From assembly GCA_017525245.1 (NCBI GenBank), contig JAFXTE010000065.1, positions 1 through 46,216 of the forward strand: a stretch of 46,216 nucleotides of DNA, given 5' to 3'. Numbering within the stretch: the first letter of the stretch is position 1; every line of letters starts with the position of its first letter. Made by a program: the position numbers and the translations under genes. Source of the stretch: Bacteroidales bacterium. Its GTDB lineage: Bacteria > Bacteroidota > Bacteroidia > Bacteroidales > WCHB1-69. The notes under the pieces were generated by a model, which worked only from the letters and a program-made list of their open reading frames with translations, was not told where the DNA came from and searched no databases. This document shows positions 9,950 through 19,180 of this stretch, one piece after another.

Positions 9950-10402
9950 ATGGACAGAATTGTGTTCCCGAAAAAGATAGCAATGACGGTGTTCCTGTCG
10001 TGCACTCTGCTCCTGACCTCCTGCTACAGCGGCAGCAAGTTGGCGGGCGGCAGTGTCAAAGCCGTCTCGGACAGCATTTGGGCGTACAGCCTCCAACATC
10101 CCGACGGATTCACGATGGATGTCGCCACGATGACGGAGCCCGCGGAGGGCGTTGTCGTGGCATACGCCGCCACGCAGGGCTGCCATTCCCGCAAACAGCT
10201 CGGCAGGGTGGTGCGCCACGCGCTTCGGCACGATGGTTACGTGGGCGGCTGGCTCGACACCTCCGACAGCCTCTACTACTTCGACAGCTCCCGCCTCTTT
10301 TCCGAGGACTCCCTCGCTGCCGCCATCCGCTTCGGCATCGAGAACGGGCAGATCGCGGTTTTCATCCTGTCGGAGAGGCGCGAGGTCCGGTTGGAGAGAT
10401 GA
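9950..10402 (+). CDS. Small lipoprotein, function unknown
   Basis: 150 residues. N-terminal lipoprotein signal: basic start, hydrophobic core (AMTVFLSCTLLLTSC), with the lipobox LTSC placing the acylated cysteine at about residue 25. The mature part is a small alpha/beta-looking domain without a family I recognise. Features include a run GVVVAYAATQGCHSRKQLG, a glycine-tryptophan turn (GYVGGWLDTSDSLYYF) and a basic C-terminus (SERREVRLER). Probably periplasmic or outer-membrane anchored. High G+C and codon use like mutB suggest a native gene. Confidence 0.65.
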   Translation: MDRIVFPKKIAMTVFLSCTLLLTSCYSGSKLAGGSVKAVSDSIWAYSLQHPDGFTMDVATMTEPAEGVVVAYAATQGCHSRKQLGRVVRHALRHDGYVGGWLDTSDSLYYFDSSRLFSEDSLAAAIRFGIENGQIAVFILSERREVRLER

Positions 10403-10558
10403 ATGTCGTATCTTTACGAATATCACAAAGGCATTCGTCGTTCTGTTTTTCCACAAAATGACAAACAATAAAATAAACTCCCAGCTCCCGCGTTTCTGAA
10501 ATAAATGCATTTTGCACATTTGTCTGACTATGACTATCACTTAGACTATAACTATTCA

Positions 10559-10597
10559 CCCACTTCAATAACCAATAACCAATAACCCATAACCATT
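10559..10597 (+). repeat. AATAACC tandem repeats before the TonB-like gene
   Basis: Four near-identical copies of a 7-8 nt unit (CAATAACC and variants) run up to the ATG at 10598. It is the reverse complement of the GGTTATTG motif that builds the array at 28271-28412 and the stretch at 26586-26640. Confidence 0.6.
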
Positions 10598-11443
10598 ATG
10601 AAAAGGGGCAAACGGACTTGCGAAATCCTGAAGGATGTGCGGCGGAAGGTCGCACAAGAGAATGACATCCCGTTGGTGGAGCGCGAATGCACGCACGAGG
10701 GCAACTGTCGGGGTACGTGTCCCTATTGCGAATCAGAGGTGCGCTACTTGGAGCGTGAGCTCTCCAAACGCCGGACGCTCGGCAAGGCCGTCACTGTGGC
10801 GGGCATCGCCGTCTCTACTATGATGATGGGTGCGTGCCATAGTCCGAAAACGCCCGCGACGCCTGCCGGCAGCGAACCCGTGCCCACTCCCGTCAACACG
10901 CTGTCGCAACCTGCAGAACCGTCCCCCGAATCATCCCCCGAACCGTCCGGCGAACTGGCAAACGGGCCGACCAGGGGCAACCGGCCCGCCCCCGCCCCGA
11001 AAGAGGAAATCCTGCAGATCGTGGAAAACGGTCTTTGTGTTTCAACAGATGTACCCGATTTTTGGGAGCTTGACAGTACTGACGTCTATGAGGGGGTTGT
11101 GGAAGTCGATGAATACTACGAGGAACAGCCACTGATGGGTTTAGTTGCAGAAGAAATGCCTGAATTCCCCGGCGGGCAGGATTCTTTGAACGCTTTCTTG
11201 TCAAGGGAGATTCAGTATCCCGAAGTGGCGAAGAAGAACGGCATCACGGGCACGGTGTTGGTCGAGTTCGCGGTGGAGGATGACGGACGTGTGACCAACG
11301 CCAAGGTGAAGGTCCCGCTTTTCCCCGAATGCGACAAGGAAGCGGTGCGTGCGGTGATGTCGATGCCGAAGTGGAAACCCGGCAAAAACATGGGGAAACC
11401 GGTGCGCTGCTACTACCAGGTGCCGGTGACGTTCCGGTTGTAA
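10598..11443 (+). CDS. TonB C-terminal domain protein with N-terminal four-cysteine module
   Basis: 281 residues in four parts. Residues 1-58 form a charged, apparently cytoplasmic module with four cysteines, C31-x5-C37-x3-C41-x2-C44 (ECTHEGNCRGTCPYCESEVR), which could bind zinc or an Fe-S cluster. About 60-80 is a membrane segment (TLGKAVTVAGIAVSTMMMGAC). About 84-130 is a proline-rich linker of TonB type. About 178-281 is a TonB C-terminal domain (PEFPGGQDSLNAFLSREIQY, GTVLVEFAVEDDGRVTNAKV, MPKWKPGKNMGKPV). TonB proteins transmit proton-motive energy to outer-membrane receptors, but no exbB/exbD or TonB-dependent receptor gene is adjacent. The cysteine module in place of the usual short N-tail suggests a sensing or regulatory variant; that is inference. 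Confidence 0.75.
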   Translation: MKRGKRTCEILKDVRRKVAQENDIPLVERECTHEGNCRGTCPYCESEVRYLERELSKRRTLGKAVTVAGIAVSTMMMGACHSPKTPATPAGSEPVPTPVNTLSQPAEPSPESSPEPSGELANGPTRGNRPAPAPKEEILQIVENGLCVSTDVPDFWELDSTDVYEGVVEVDEYYEEQPLMGLVAEEMPEFPGGQDSLNAFLSREIQYPEVAKKNGITGTVLVEFAVEDDGRVTNAKVKVPLFPECDKEAVRAVMSMPKWKPGKNMGKPVRCYYQVPVTFRL

Positions 11444-11534
11444 TCTCCACGGATCACGCGGATCTGCGCGGATAAATACTCAAGGTAAAGACAGGGAATA
11501 TTACGTGTAGGTACGAGCGATACATGGAGATAAG

Positions 11535-12182
11535 TCATCGTGTGACTCTATACGAGAACCGGTCGAACTTCTCGAAACCTAATTTTGAGAGCCGTTCCAC
11601 ACTCCGCTCTCTATCCTCATCTGTGTTAAACTCCGGGATCAGCGGCACGCGGAGGAAGACGTGCTCGTGGTCGTAGTTCGCGGCGAGCCACGCTAAGTTC
11701 TCCCACACCTGCGCGTTCGATTTTCCTGTATATGGTTTGTAAATCTCGTCGTTGGCGTCCTTGATGTCGATGATGAAGTCGTTGACGAGCGGCGCGACCG
11801 TCTGCAGCGATTTCAGCGGCACGTTGAGCGAGGTCTCGAGGGTGATTTTCCAGCGACCGGCGCAGAGGGTGTGGAACTGGTGGATGAACTCGGGGCGCAG
11901 CAGCGGTTCCCCGCCGCCGAAACAGACCCCGCCGCCTGTGGCCACGAAATAGAGGTCATCGATGAGAAGTTCCTGATAGAGGGTCTCTGGTGTGAACCGA
12001 CGCACACTGGCGTCCGCATCCAAACAACTGGGGTTCAGACAGTAACGGCATCTTAGCGGACAGCCATGGAAGGCCGCCAAGGTGGTTACGCCCTCACCAT
12101 CCACTCCGATGCGGTGGCGGTTCACCCCGATGAAAGGTGACTCTGGATTTCTGCCGTTGGCTTGGTTGAATGCCTCTTTCAT
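11535..12182 (-). CDS. Radical SAM protein, glycyl-radical-enzyme activase-like
   Basis: 215 residues. It carries the radical SAM cluster motif C41-x3-C45-x2-C48 (HGCPLRCRYCLNP), the SAM-contact motif GGGEPLL, and downstream blocks typical of pyruvate formate-lyase activating enzymes (DFIIDIKDANDEIYKPYTGK, FLRVPLIPEFN). It lacks the extra ferredoxin domain of the larger activases. Such enzymes abstract hydrogen from a glycyl radical enzyme using SAM and a [4Fe-4S] cluster, but no glycyl radical enzyme gene is in the window, so the partner is unknown. It has its own -7 element at 12202-12209 and follows the terminator of the gyrA-TPR operon. Confidence 0.75.
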   Translation of the reverse strand: MKEAFNQANGRNPESPFIGVNRHRIGVDGEGVTTLAAFHGCPLRCRYCLNPSCLDADASVRRFTPETLYQELLIDDLYFVATGGGVCFGGGEPLLRPEFIHQFHTLCAGRWKITLETSLNVPLKSLQTVAPLVNDFIIDIKDANDEIYKPYTGKSNAQVWENLAWLAANYDHEHVFLRVPLIPEFNTDEDRERSVERLSKLGFEKFDRFSYRVTR

Positions 12183-12201
12183 ACAGCAAATAGAAAACCT
12201 G

Positions 12202-12209
12202 CAAATATA
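12202..12209 (-). promoter_or_regulatory. -7 promoter element of the radical SAM gene
   Basis: Minus strand TATATTTG, exact TAnnTTTG, 20 bp before the ATG at 12182. Confidence 0.5.
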
Positions 12210-12223
12210 CTGTTTTTTTTTAG

Positions 12224-12257
12224 CAAAAAAATCCCCTCACAATCAAATGCAAGGGGA
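12224..12257 (-). terminator. Intrinsic terminator of the gyrA-TPR operon
   Basis: On the minus strand a 6-bp stem TCCCCT / AGGGGA (12252-12257 and 12232-12237) is followed at once by a run of T. It lies 27 bp past the stop of the last TPR gene. Confidence 0.6.
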
Positions 12258-12283
12258 AGAACATTTAAGGGTGAATTAATTGT

Positions 12284-13468
12284 TTAGTTTTGCATGCGGG
12301 CGTTGATTTTGTCATTCAACTCTTGCGGGATGGGCAGTTGGAGCAACGCCTTCATTTCGCGCAGGATTCTGTTGTTCTCCAAATTGTCGGAGTTCACTTG
12401 ATAGGCCTTTTCGCACCATTCGTGTGCTTTTTCCATGGCGTTCTTGCGCTCCGGGCTTTGGAACAGTTGAGTGGCCAACTCGTACTGACGGGCATTCATG
12501 GCAGCCTGACGGCGATCTTGAATGTCATAGTACTCCATAGCGTAGCGGTAACCCATTTGCTTCAGCAGTTCAAAGTCATTGGCATTCTTGGCAAGAGCAT
12601 CGGTGAGGATTTTTTCTGCTTTGGCGTATGACTTTGCGTTGGTCAGGTAGGTTGCGCAGATGGGGATCATAGCCTCGTTACCGGTTGCAATGGCCTTGTC
12701 GCAAGTTTCCAGCAGCTTTTCCTCATTGCCGGTTGAGGCGTAGAAATCCATCTCGGGCTCGTACAGCTTTTCTGGTTTGTCAGCGAACATTTTTTTCGCT
12801 TTTGCAAGAACTTCTCCGCATTTCACCGTATCTTTCTTGTCTTTGTAGAGATAGTAGAGCTCCACGTAGGCATCTTCAGACACGTCAGGGGCGGTTTCAA
12901 TGCATTTTGCCAGCATCTTCTCGTAGTTGTCTTTATCGTTCAGCTTCTGGTTGTACAAGATGGCCGTTTGCAGATAAACCACAGCGGCATTCTTTTTCAT
13001 CTTGGCCAATTCGAAGCATTTCGCAGACAGACCGTAATATTTCAAAGCATCTTGAATTTTACCTGCTGAGGCAGCAGCGGCGGCTTTTTCATAGAACGGT
13101 TCAGCCAGCAATTTCTGGCCTTCGATGGCACCGAGCATGGCCGTTTTCGGTTCCACTTTCGGATCAAGTTCCAATGCTTTGACAAAAGCATTGTAGGCAT
13201 CTTCCAGCGCATTAGGGTAACGTGCGGGTGCAGCCGGATCTTTTTGCTGTTTCTCTAAGTCATATTGATACAAGTGGACATTGACATTCGCCTGCATCAA
13301 CCATACAGCGGCATTATCAGGGTTGGAAGCCATGCAGGATTCCATGAACTTCTTTGCCTTAGGAGTTTGGTTGCTTCTCAGGCATTGCCAAACATCATCC
13401 AGGCAAGACTGCGAGAAAGCACTAACACTCACGAAGAGCGCGACTAAAACAAGCATCCATTTTTTCAT
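12284..13468 (-). CDS. Exported tetratricopeptide-repeat protein (second of a tandem pair)
   Basis: 394 residues with a signal peptide (MLVLVALFVSVSAFSQ). The mature part is all-helical with TPR-like repeats: KAKKFMESCMASNPDNAAVWLMQANV near the N-terminus, NALEDAYNAFVKALELDPK, DALKYYGLSAKCFELA, EKILTDALAKNANDFELLKQMGYRYA, and HEWCEKAYQVNSDNLENNRIL. It has the same length and architecture as the adjacent upstream gene and aligns with it by eye (for example AYNAFVKALELDPKVE against AFDAFEKAIAINPKVE), so the two are tandem paralogs. It lies 36 bp downstream of that paralog, in one operon with gyrA. Function unknown; the likely location is the periplasm. Confidence 0.8.
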   Translation of the reverse strand: MKKWMLVLVALFVSVSAFSQSCLDDVWQCLRSNQTPKAKKFMESCMASNPDNAAVWLMQANVNVHLYQYDLEKQQKDPAAPARYPNALEDAYNAFVKALELDPKVEPKTAMLGAIEGQKLLAEPFYEKAAAAASAGKIQDALKYYGLSAKCFELAKMKKNAAVVYLQTAILYNQKLNDKDNYEKMLAKCIETAPDVSEDAYVELYYLYKDKKDTVKCGEVLAKAKKMFADKPEKLYEPEMDFYASTGNEEKLLETCDKAIATGNEAMIPICATYLTNAKSYAKAEKILTDALAKNANDFELLKQMGYRYAMEYYDIQDRRQAAMNARQYELATQLFQSPERKNAMEKAHEWCEKAYQVNSDNLENNRILREMKALLQLPIPQELNDKINARMQN

Positions 13469-13504
13469 TTTCTTGAAATTTTTAGTGATTTATTATTTGA
13501 TTGA

Positions 13505-14689
13505 CTAATTATCCAATTGTTTAATAAGGGCGTCTATTTCATCCGCCTTGGGGGATTGTTGGCGTACGTAGATGGCGCGAAGGGTGTTGAGGAGATTCAC
13601 ATCTTTAGGCTCAAGTTTGCGGGCTTGCTCAAAATAGTTTGCCGCTTCTGCAAGGTATTTCTCAGAGAGGTTTTTGGCGGTTTGAATGTCGTCATTGCTG
13701 GCTTGCTGCAGTGCAAGTTGGTTTTGGCGGTTGAAATAGTACTCCGAGAAACTGTAGGTGCATACACCCAGGTTATACAAGATGACAAAATTGTTGGGAC
13801 TCATGGCATTGGCGCGCGAGAGCAAGCGGTTTGCGGCTTCATAACGTTTCTCTTTAATGTAAAAATTAGCCACATTTACCATCTCATCAGCGGTCTTCAA
13901 TGATTGAGGATCTATTTGGTCCACTAAAGAAACAGCTTTCACACTATCTCCGGACCAATAGGCATAATCAATCTCTAACAATTTTACATTCATGTCGTTA
14001 GGGCTTTTTTTCTTGGCTGAAGCCAAAGTGTTCTCAATGCCTTTGCGGTCATTAGCCGTTTTGTAATGTTCAATTAGCTTCGCGAACACGTATGGGTTCT
14101 GTGAACCGTCGTCCATTGCTTTTTGGTAGTATTTCGTCACTTCCGACGTTTCACCAAGACTTTCAAGGGCGTATGCATAGTAGTAGTAGAGCTCGCCGTT
14201 CATAGGGTACTGCGGTGTGTCCATCTCGTAACTTTTGATGCCCTTTGCCAGTGTTTTCTTTGCTCCATCATAGTCTTTGGCTATCAACTGGTCAGCGCCA
14301 CGAACAAGGAGGTAGGGGTAGAGTTGTTTGAGGGCATCCTGTGCGCTCATCATGTCTAAAGCCTCCACTTTAGGGTTAATGGCGATGGCCTTTTCAAAAG
14401 CGTCAAAAGCCTCTTCCGGGGCATTGGGATAAAGGATTTGGTAGCTCTCGTTCTTCTGTTTTTCGCTGTATTCGCGGTTGGCCAACAGAAACTCGATATT
14501 GCCTTTGTAGAGCCAGGTCTGCGCCTTCGCGGAGAGTTTCTCGTCTGCAACACATAGGTCTATCTGCTCCTTGGCCTTGTCATAGTCTTTGTCATAGAAA
14601 CAGTTATAAGCCTTGGTCAGCGATGGCTTCTGTGCAACCAGCGTTGTCAGAATCAACAAGTTAACTACCAAAAGAATGAACTTTTTCAT
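13505..14689 (-). CDS. Exported tetratricopeptide-repeat protein (first of a tandem pair)
   Basis: 394 residues with a signal peptide (KFILLVVNLLILTTLVAQ). TPR units are visible at DYDKAKEQIDLCVADEKL, APEEAFDAFEKAIAINPK, LYYYYAYALESLGETSEVTKYYQKAM, RYEAANRLLSRANAMSPNNFVILYNLGVC and AANYFEQARKLEPKDVNLLNTL. It starts 10 bp after the gyrA stop codon, so cotranscription is very likely. Outer-membrane or periplasmic TPR proteins in Bacteroidetes often act as assembly scaffolds; nothing here identifies a partner. A functional link with gyrase is not implied by position alone. Confidence 0.8.
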   Translation of the reverse strand: MKKFILLVVNLLILTTLVAQKPSLTKAYNCFYDKDYDKAKEQIDLCVADEKLSAKAQTWLYKGNIEFLLANREYSEKQKNESYQILYPNAPEEAFDAFEKAIAINPKVEALDMMSAQDALKQLYPYLLVRGADQLIAKDYDGAKKTLAKGIKSYEMDTPQYPMNGELYYYYAYALESLGETSEVTKYYQKAMDDGSQNPYVFAKLIEHYKTANDRKGIENTLASAKKKSPNDMNVKLLEIDYAYWSGDSVKAVSLVDQIDPQSLKTADEMVNVANFYIKEKRYEAANRLLSRANAMSPNNFVILYNLGVCTYSFSEYYFNRQNQLALQQASNDDIQTAKNLSEKYLAEAANYFEQARKLEPKDVNLLNTLRAIYVRQQSPKADEIDALIKQLDN

Positions 14690-14699
14690 TATACTGTTT

Positions 14700-17282
14700 T
14701 TAGTCGGTTTGTTCAGACTCGTTTTCGGGATTACTGTTTAATGTTTCCGATTCATTGTTTCCCGCAGTGTCGGCAGATTCATTGTTTTCAGTTACATCAA
14801 CGTTTTCAGCATCCTCTTCCTCATCTTCCTGACGCGGAACTTCGCATACAGCGGCAATCATATCCTTTCCGCGAAGGTCTATCAGTCTGACACCTTGTGT
14901 GTTACGACCTAAGATGCGCAATTGATCGACATGCAGGCGGATGGCGATGCCGGAGCGGTTGATGATCATCAGGTCGTCGTCATCGGTGACGGCTTTGATG
15001 GCTATCAACTTGCCGGTGCGTTCAGTAATCTTGATGGTGCTCACACCCTTACCGCCACGGTGGGTGATTCGGTAATCCTCTAACAGGGAACGTTTTCCGT
15101 ATCCGTTTTCGGAAACAATCAGGATGTTGCTGCGGTTGTTGTCAATGGCGAGCATACCCACCACGCGGTCATTTTCGTCCTCAAGGGTGATTCCACGCAC
15201 ACCGGCGGCCGTACGTCCGATAGCGCGCAACTCTTCGTTCTCGTGGAAGCGGATGGCGCGTCCGGAATGCAGAGCCATCATGATGTCGCTGTTGCCGTCA
15301 GTGAAACGGGCGGCTAACAGGCGGTCGCCTTCGCGCACGTTGATGGCGATGATGCCTTTCTTGCGCGGACGCGAATAGGCTTCGATTGAGGTCTTCTTGA
15401 TGACACCTTTCTCAGTACACAAAATGATGAAGTGATTGTTGATAAAATCAGGATCATCAATGCTTTGGAGATTGATGATGGCCGTAATCTTGTCGCCCTC
15501 CTCAATTTGCAGCAGATTCTGGATGGCGCGGCCCTTGGATGTCTTCATGCCTTCTGGGATCTCGAACACTCTCATCCAGAAACACTTACCTTTCTCTGTA
15601 AAGAACAGCAGGTAGTTATGGTTGGTGGCCATATAGAGGTGTTCGATGAAATCTTCATCGCGGGAGCTGCTGCCACGGGAGCCCTTGCCGCCACGGTTTT
15701 GCACTTTATACTCAGCCAGCGGCGTGCGTTTGATGTAGCCAAGGTGCGAGATGGTGATGACCACCTCCTCGTCGGCGATGGTGTCCTCCACGCGGAACTC
15801 AGCGGAGCTGTACTCGATAGGGGAGCGGCGTTCATCACCGAAGCGCTTCTTGATGTCTTGCAATTCGTCTTTGATGATACCCATACGGAGGTTCACGTCG
15901 GCGAGTACGTCCTGCAAGTGCGCGATGAGTTTCATCAGTTCATCGTATTCGTCCTGAAGCTTCTGGCGCTCCATGCCGGTGAGTTGGCGTAAGCGCATCT
16001 CAACGATGGCCTTTGCCTGGATTTCGCTGAAGTCCCAGTTGGTCATCAATCCTTGCTGTGCTTCTTGCACGGTTTGCGAAGCACGGATGAGGGCGATAAT
16101 CTCGTCGATGATGTCGAGGGCTTTGAGGAAGCCTTCGAGGATGTGGGCGCGCTCCTGGGCCTTCTTGAGGTCAAATTGGGTGCGGCGAATCACCACGTCG
16201 TGACGGTGTTTCACGTATTCTACGATGATGTCTTTGAGATTCAGCGTCATGGGTCTTCCGTTGACGAGGGCCACGTTGTTGATGCTGAAAGAGGACTGCA
16301 GGGCGGTCATTTGGTAAAGTTTGTTGAGAACCACCTCGGGTACAACATCTTTCTTGAGTTCGTAGATGATGCGAGTGCCGTTGCGCTTGTTGGTGAGGTT
16401 CTGCACGTCAGTGATACCGGCGATCTTGCCCTCTTTGACAAGATCCACGGTGTGGCTGATCATGTCGGAGGGATTGACCATGTAGGGCAAAGTTGTCACC
16501 ACGATGCAGTTGTGGTTCTTTTCGGTCTCGATTTCGGCGTGACCGCGCATGACGATGCGGCCGCGGCCGGTGAGGAAGGCATCCTGCACGCCCTTGTAAC
16601 CGTAGATAATACAGCCGGACGGGAAGTCAGGGGCCTTGATGGTGTGCATCAGTTCCTCGATGGTGATGTCGTTGTTGTCGATGTAGGCGCAGATGCCGTC
16701 GCACACCTCGCTGAGGTTGTGGGGCGCCATGTTGGTGGCCATACCGACGGCGATGCCGGAGGAACCGTTGACGAGCAAATTGGGTATCTTGGCGGGCAGC
16801 ACGGTGGGTTCAGGGATGGAGTCATCGAAGTTGAGAACCATATCGACGGTTTCTTTCTCAATATCAGCCACCATCTCTTCAGAGGAGCGGCGGAGGCGGG
16901 CTTCCGTGTAACGCATGGCGGCGGGGCTGTCGCCATCCACGGATCCAAAGTTACCCTGTCCATCGACGAAGGGGTAACGGAGAGTCCAGGGCTGTGCCAT
17001 ACGCACGAGGGCGTCATATACGGCCATATCACCGTGCGGGTGGTACTTACCGAGTACTTCACCGACGATACGGGCGCATTTACGGTAGGGACCGCTCTCT
17101 GTGATGTTCATGTCCCACATAGCGTAGATGATGCGGCGCTGCACGGGTTTCAGGCCGTCGCGCACATCGGGCAGGGCGCGGGACACGATGACCGACATCG
17201 AGTAGTCGATGTAGGCCGTCTTCATTAGGTTTTCAATGTTATACGGAACAACTTTCTCGTCTAAAATCTCATTTTCTTCCAT
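14700..17282 (-). CDS. gyrA: DNA gyrase subunit A
   Basis: 860 residues, normal length. It breaks and rejoins DNA in the GyrA2B2 enzyme that introduces negative supercoils. Catalytic tyrosine is Y125 in [10 protein letters not shown]. The GyrA box, which separates gyrase from topoisomerase IV, reads [10 protein letters not shown]. The quinolone region reads [10 protein letters not shown]: methionine 86 stands where E. coli has Ser83, while D90 matches Asp87. The last 45 or so residues form a very acidic, Asn/Ser/Glu-rich tail, as in other gyrases where such tails tune supercoiling. It heads an operon with two TPR genes. Confidence 0.97.
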   Translation of the reverse strand: MEENEILDEKVVPYNIENLMKTAYIDYSMSVIVSRALPDVRDGLKPVQRRIIYAMWDMNITESGPYRKCARIVGEVLGKYHPHGDMAVYDALVRMAQPWTLRYPFVDGQGNFGSVDGDSPAAMRYTEARLRRSSEEMVADIEKETVDMVLNFDDSIPEPTVLPAKIPNLLVNGSSGIAVGMATNMAPHNLSEVCDGICAYIDNNDITIEELMHTIKAPDFPSGCIIYGYKGVQDAFLTGRGRIVMRGHAEIETEKNHNCIVVTTLPYMVNPSDMISHTVDLVKEGKIAGITDVQNLTNKRNGTRIIYELKKDVVPEVVLNKLYQMTALQSSFSINNVALVNGRPMTLNLKDIIVEYVKHRHDVVIRRTQFDLKKAQERAHILEGFLKALDIIDEIIALIRASQTVQEAQQGLMTNWDFSEIQAKAIVEMRLRQLTGMERQKLQDEYDELMKLIAHLQDVLADVNLRMGIIKDELQDIKKRFGDERRSPIEYSSAEFRVEDTIADEEVVITISHLGYIKRTPLAEYKVQNRGGKGSRGSSSRDEDFIEHLYMATNHNYLLFFTEKGKCFWMRVFEIPEGMKTSKGRAIQNLLQIEEGDKITAIINLQSIDDPDFINNHFIILCTEKGVIKKTSIEAYSRPRKKGIIAINVREGDRLLAARFTDGNSDIMMALHSGRAIRFHENEELRAIGRTAAGVRGITLEDENDRVVGMLAIDNNRSNILIVSENGYGKRSLLEDYRITHRGGKGVSTIKITERTGKLIAIKAVTDDDDLMIINRSGIAIRLHVDQLRILGRNTQGVRLIDLRGKDMIAAVCEVPRQEDEEEDAENVDVTENNESADTAGNNESETLNSNPENESEQTD

Positions 17283-17508
17283 TTCGTGTCTTCTATTTAT
17301 ATCTAACTATCTTAAAATGAAAAACTTATGCTTTTTTAACAATAGAAAGCTAAAATACACTTTTTTTCGATTTCTTGGGGGGAAATCTGTCACATTTTAT
17401 TAACAATCCAAAACATGGAAAACGCGGAAAAAGGGCGTTAAAACGCGTTGTGGGGGAAATATGGCTTTTTTCTTTTATTTTGGACGTTCCGGCGCGGCGG
17501 TGGTCGGA

Positions 17509-18471
17509 TTATGATAATCGTTTCTTGATTTCCTCCAATTCCTTGAACAGATCCGGCAGCTTGCGCATCATTGCCATTTCGCGCCATTTTGCCGTGGCAT
17601 CGCCGGCGGGCATCCCGAAGAGGGTTTTGCCCTCCTCCTTCACGTCCTTGTCGATGGCGGACAAAGCCAGCAACACGGTACCTTTGGCGATGTAGAGGTC
17701 TTTGTTCACGGCGGCTTTGGCCCAGATTTTGCAGTCGTCGTCAATATAAGTACAGCCGGCGACACCGCACTGTGCGCCCAAAAGCGTGCGTTTGCCAATG
17801 TGTGTGTCGTGGCCCACTTGCACGAGATTGTCGAAGATGCAGCCGTCGTCAATGTAGGTGGTGCCGGAAACACCGCGGTCGATGCAGCAGTTGCAGCCAA
17901 TCTCCACGTTGTTGCCGATGTAGGTGTCGCCACAGGAGGTCAGCTTCACCCAGCCGTCAGGACGTTTCTGGAAGTAGCAGGCGTCGGCGCCGATAGTGCT
18001 GTTGGAGTGGATGACCACATTGTCACCAATGACGGTGTCGGCGTAGATGCTCACGTTGGAGTGGATGATGCAGTTTTTGCCGATGCGCACATTCTCGCCG
18101 ATGAAAACCAACGGTTGGATGATCGTGCCTTCACCGATGACGGCACTTGGATGGATGGTGGTGTTTTGTGGTGTGAAATGTACAAAATGCTCCACGACAG
18201 CAAGATAGTCACGGAGCGGATCCTCAGAAACAAGTAATACCTTGCCAGCGGGGCATTCCACTTCCGCACTGTTGATGAGGATTGCGGAAGCCTCGCTTTG
18301 CAGGATTCGAAGGTAATACTTCTCGTTGTCCACAAAAGTGAGGTCTCCTTTGTGGATGGAGTGCAACTCATTGATTCCCGTTACCTTAAGGGTGGTGTCG
18401 CCCTTAACGGCAACGGGATGACCAATCAGTTGAATTAATTCGTCGATGCTAAGCGACTGACGCAGAATCAT
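17509..18471 (-). CDS. lpxD: UDP-3-O-acylglucosamine N-acyltransferase (LpxD family)
   Basis: 320 residues. The N-terminal domain (about 1-100, ITGINELHSIHKGDLTFVDN-type block) binds the uridine part. It is followed by a left-handed beta-helix of hexapeptide repeats (IHPSAVIGEGTIIQPLVFIG, TVIGDNVVIHSNSTIGADAC) and a C-terminal helix. The catalytic-histidine block is NLVQVGHDTHIGKRTLLGAQ. LpxD transfers the second hydroxyacyl chain to UDP-glucosamine in lipid A synthesis. Here the gene follows efp by 11 bp and is not next to lpxA/lpxC. Some Bacteroidetes carry two LpxD-like proteins, so this could be the second copy; lpxD is the best name but not certain. Confidence 0.8.
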   Translation of the reverse strand: MILRQSLSIDELIQLIGHPVAVKGDTTLKVTGINELHSIHKGDLTFVDNEKYYLRILQSEASAILINSAEVECPAGKVLLVSEDPLRDYLAVVEHFVHFTPQNTTIHPSAVIGEGTIIQPLVFIGENVRIGKNCIIHSNVSIYADTVIGDNVVIHSNSTIGADACYFQKRPDGWVKLTSCGDTYIGNNVEIGCNCCIDRGVSGTTYIDDGCIFDNLVQVGHDTHIGKRTLLGAQCGVAGCTYIDDDCKIWAKAAVNKDLYIAKGTVLLALSAIDKDVKEEGKTLFGMPAGDATAKWREMAMMRKLPDLFKELEEIKKRLS

Positions 18472-18482
18472 GCGGGTAACGC

Positions 18483-19052
18483 TTATTCTTTGACGCGTTC
18501 AGAATACTTGTTGGTGCGGGTATCGACTTTGATTTTCTCACCCACATTGATGAAGAGGGGAACATAGACGTCAGCACCGGTTTCCACAACAGCGCGTTTG
18601 AGGGAGTTGGTGGCGGTGTCGCCCTTCACGCCGGGATCAGCCTCGATGACTTCCAGGTCAACAAACGGAGGAAGTTCGCAGGTGAGCGGAGTGTCGGAAT
18701 CCGTGTCGTAGTTGATTTCCACCTCTTGGCCTTCCTTGAGCAGGTCGGGGTTGTTGATAAGATCCTTTTCGATAGGAAGTTGCTCGTAGGTCTCGGTGTG
18801 CATGAAAATGTAGGTGGTGTCGCCTTCCTTATAGAGGAATTGGTATGGGCGGCGCTCCACACGGGCAAGGTCAATCTTGACGCCGGCGTCGAATCTGAAC
18901 TCCTGAACTCTACCGTTTTTGAGGTTTTTGAGTTTCGTGCGGACAAAAGTGTTGCCCTTGCCGGGTTTCACATGCAGGAATTCCACGATTGACCAAATCT
19001 CGTTGTTGTGAACAATACAGAGGCCGTTCTTAAAATCAGCAGTTGTTGCCAT
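18483..19052 (-). CDS. efp: Translation elongation factor P
   Basis: 189 residues, full length, with three beta-barrel domains. It relieves ribosome stalling at polyproline stretches. The tip loop of domain I reads KPGKGN with K32 at the position that is modified in some bacteria; no epmA/epmB-like gene is nearby. Conserved C-terminal signature: TATNSLKRAVVETGADVYVP, followed by INVGEKIKVDTRTNKYSER. It has its own promoter at 19087-19094 and forms an operon with lpxD. Confidence 0.95.
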   Translation of the reverse strand: MATTADFKNGLCIVHNNEIWSIVEFLHVKPGKGNTFVRTKLKNLKNGRVQEFRFDAGVKIDLARVERRPYQFLYKEGDTTYIFMHTETYEQLPIEKDLINNPDLLKEGQEVEINYDTDSDTPLTCELPPFVDLEVIEADPGVKGDTATNSLKRAVVETGADVYVPLFINVGEKIKVDTRTNKYSERVKE

Positions 19053-19086
19053 ACAATTTGGTATTTAGTTAGAAAAAAATCGGCTG

Positions 19087-19094
19087 CAAAGATA
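19087..19094 (-). promoter_or_regulatory. -7 promoter element of efp-lpxD
   Basis: Minus strand TATCTTTG, exact TAnnTTTG, 35 bp before the efp ATG. Confidence 0.5.
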
Positions 19095-19147
19095 CAATTT
19101 TTTTGGTTTTGGAGACCTGACCTCTTTAGACTTTGCTGTTAATAAAA

Positions 19148-19172
19148 TAAGGACGGCTTTATACCGTCCTTA
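19148..19172 (-). terminator. Terminator of the 2-oxoacid oxidoreductase operon
   Basis: Nine-bp stem TAAGGACGG / CCGTCCTTA with a 7-nt loop; on the minus strand it is followed by a T-rich tract. It lies about 50 bp beyond the gamma-subunit stop. Confidence 0.65.
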
Positions 19173-19180
19173 TATAATAT

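Noticed and set aside
10688-10735. CX3CX2C in the TonB-like protein as a radical SAM motif
   Set aside because: No TIM-barrel or SAM-binding blocks follow it; a zinc or Fe-S module before a membrane segment is a better reading.
16053-17228. A 391-codon plus-strand reading opposite gyrA
   Set aside because: Antisense of a certain gene; composition unlike a protein.
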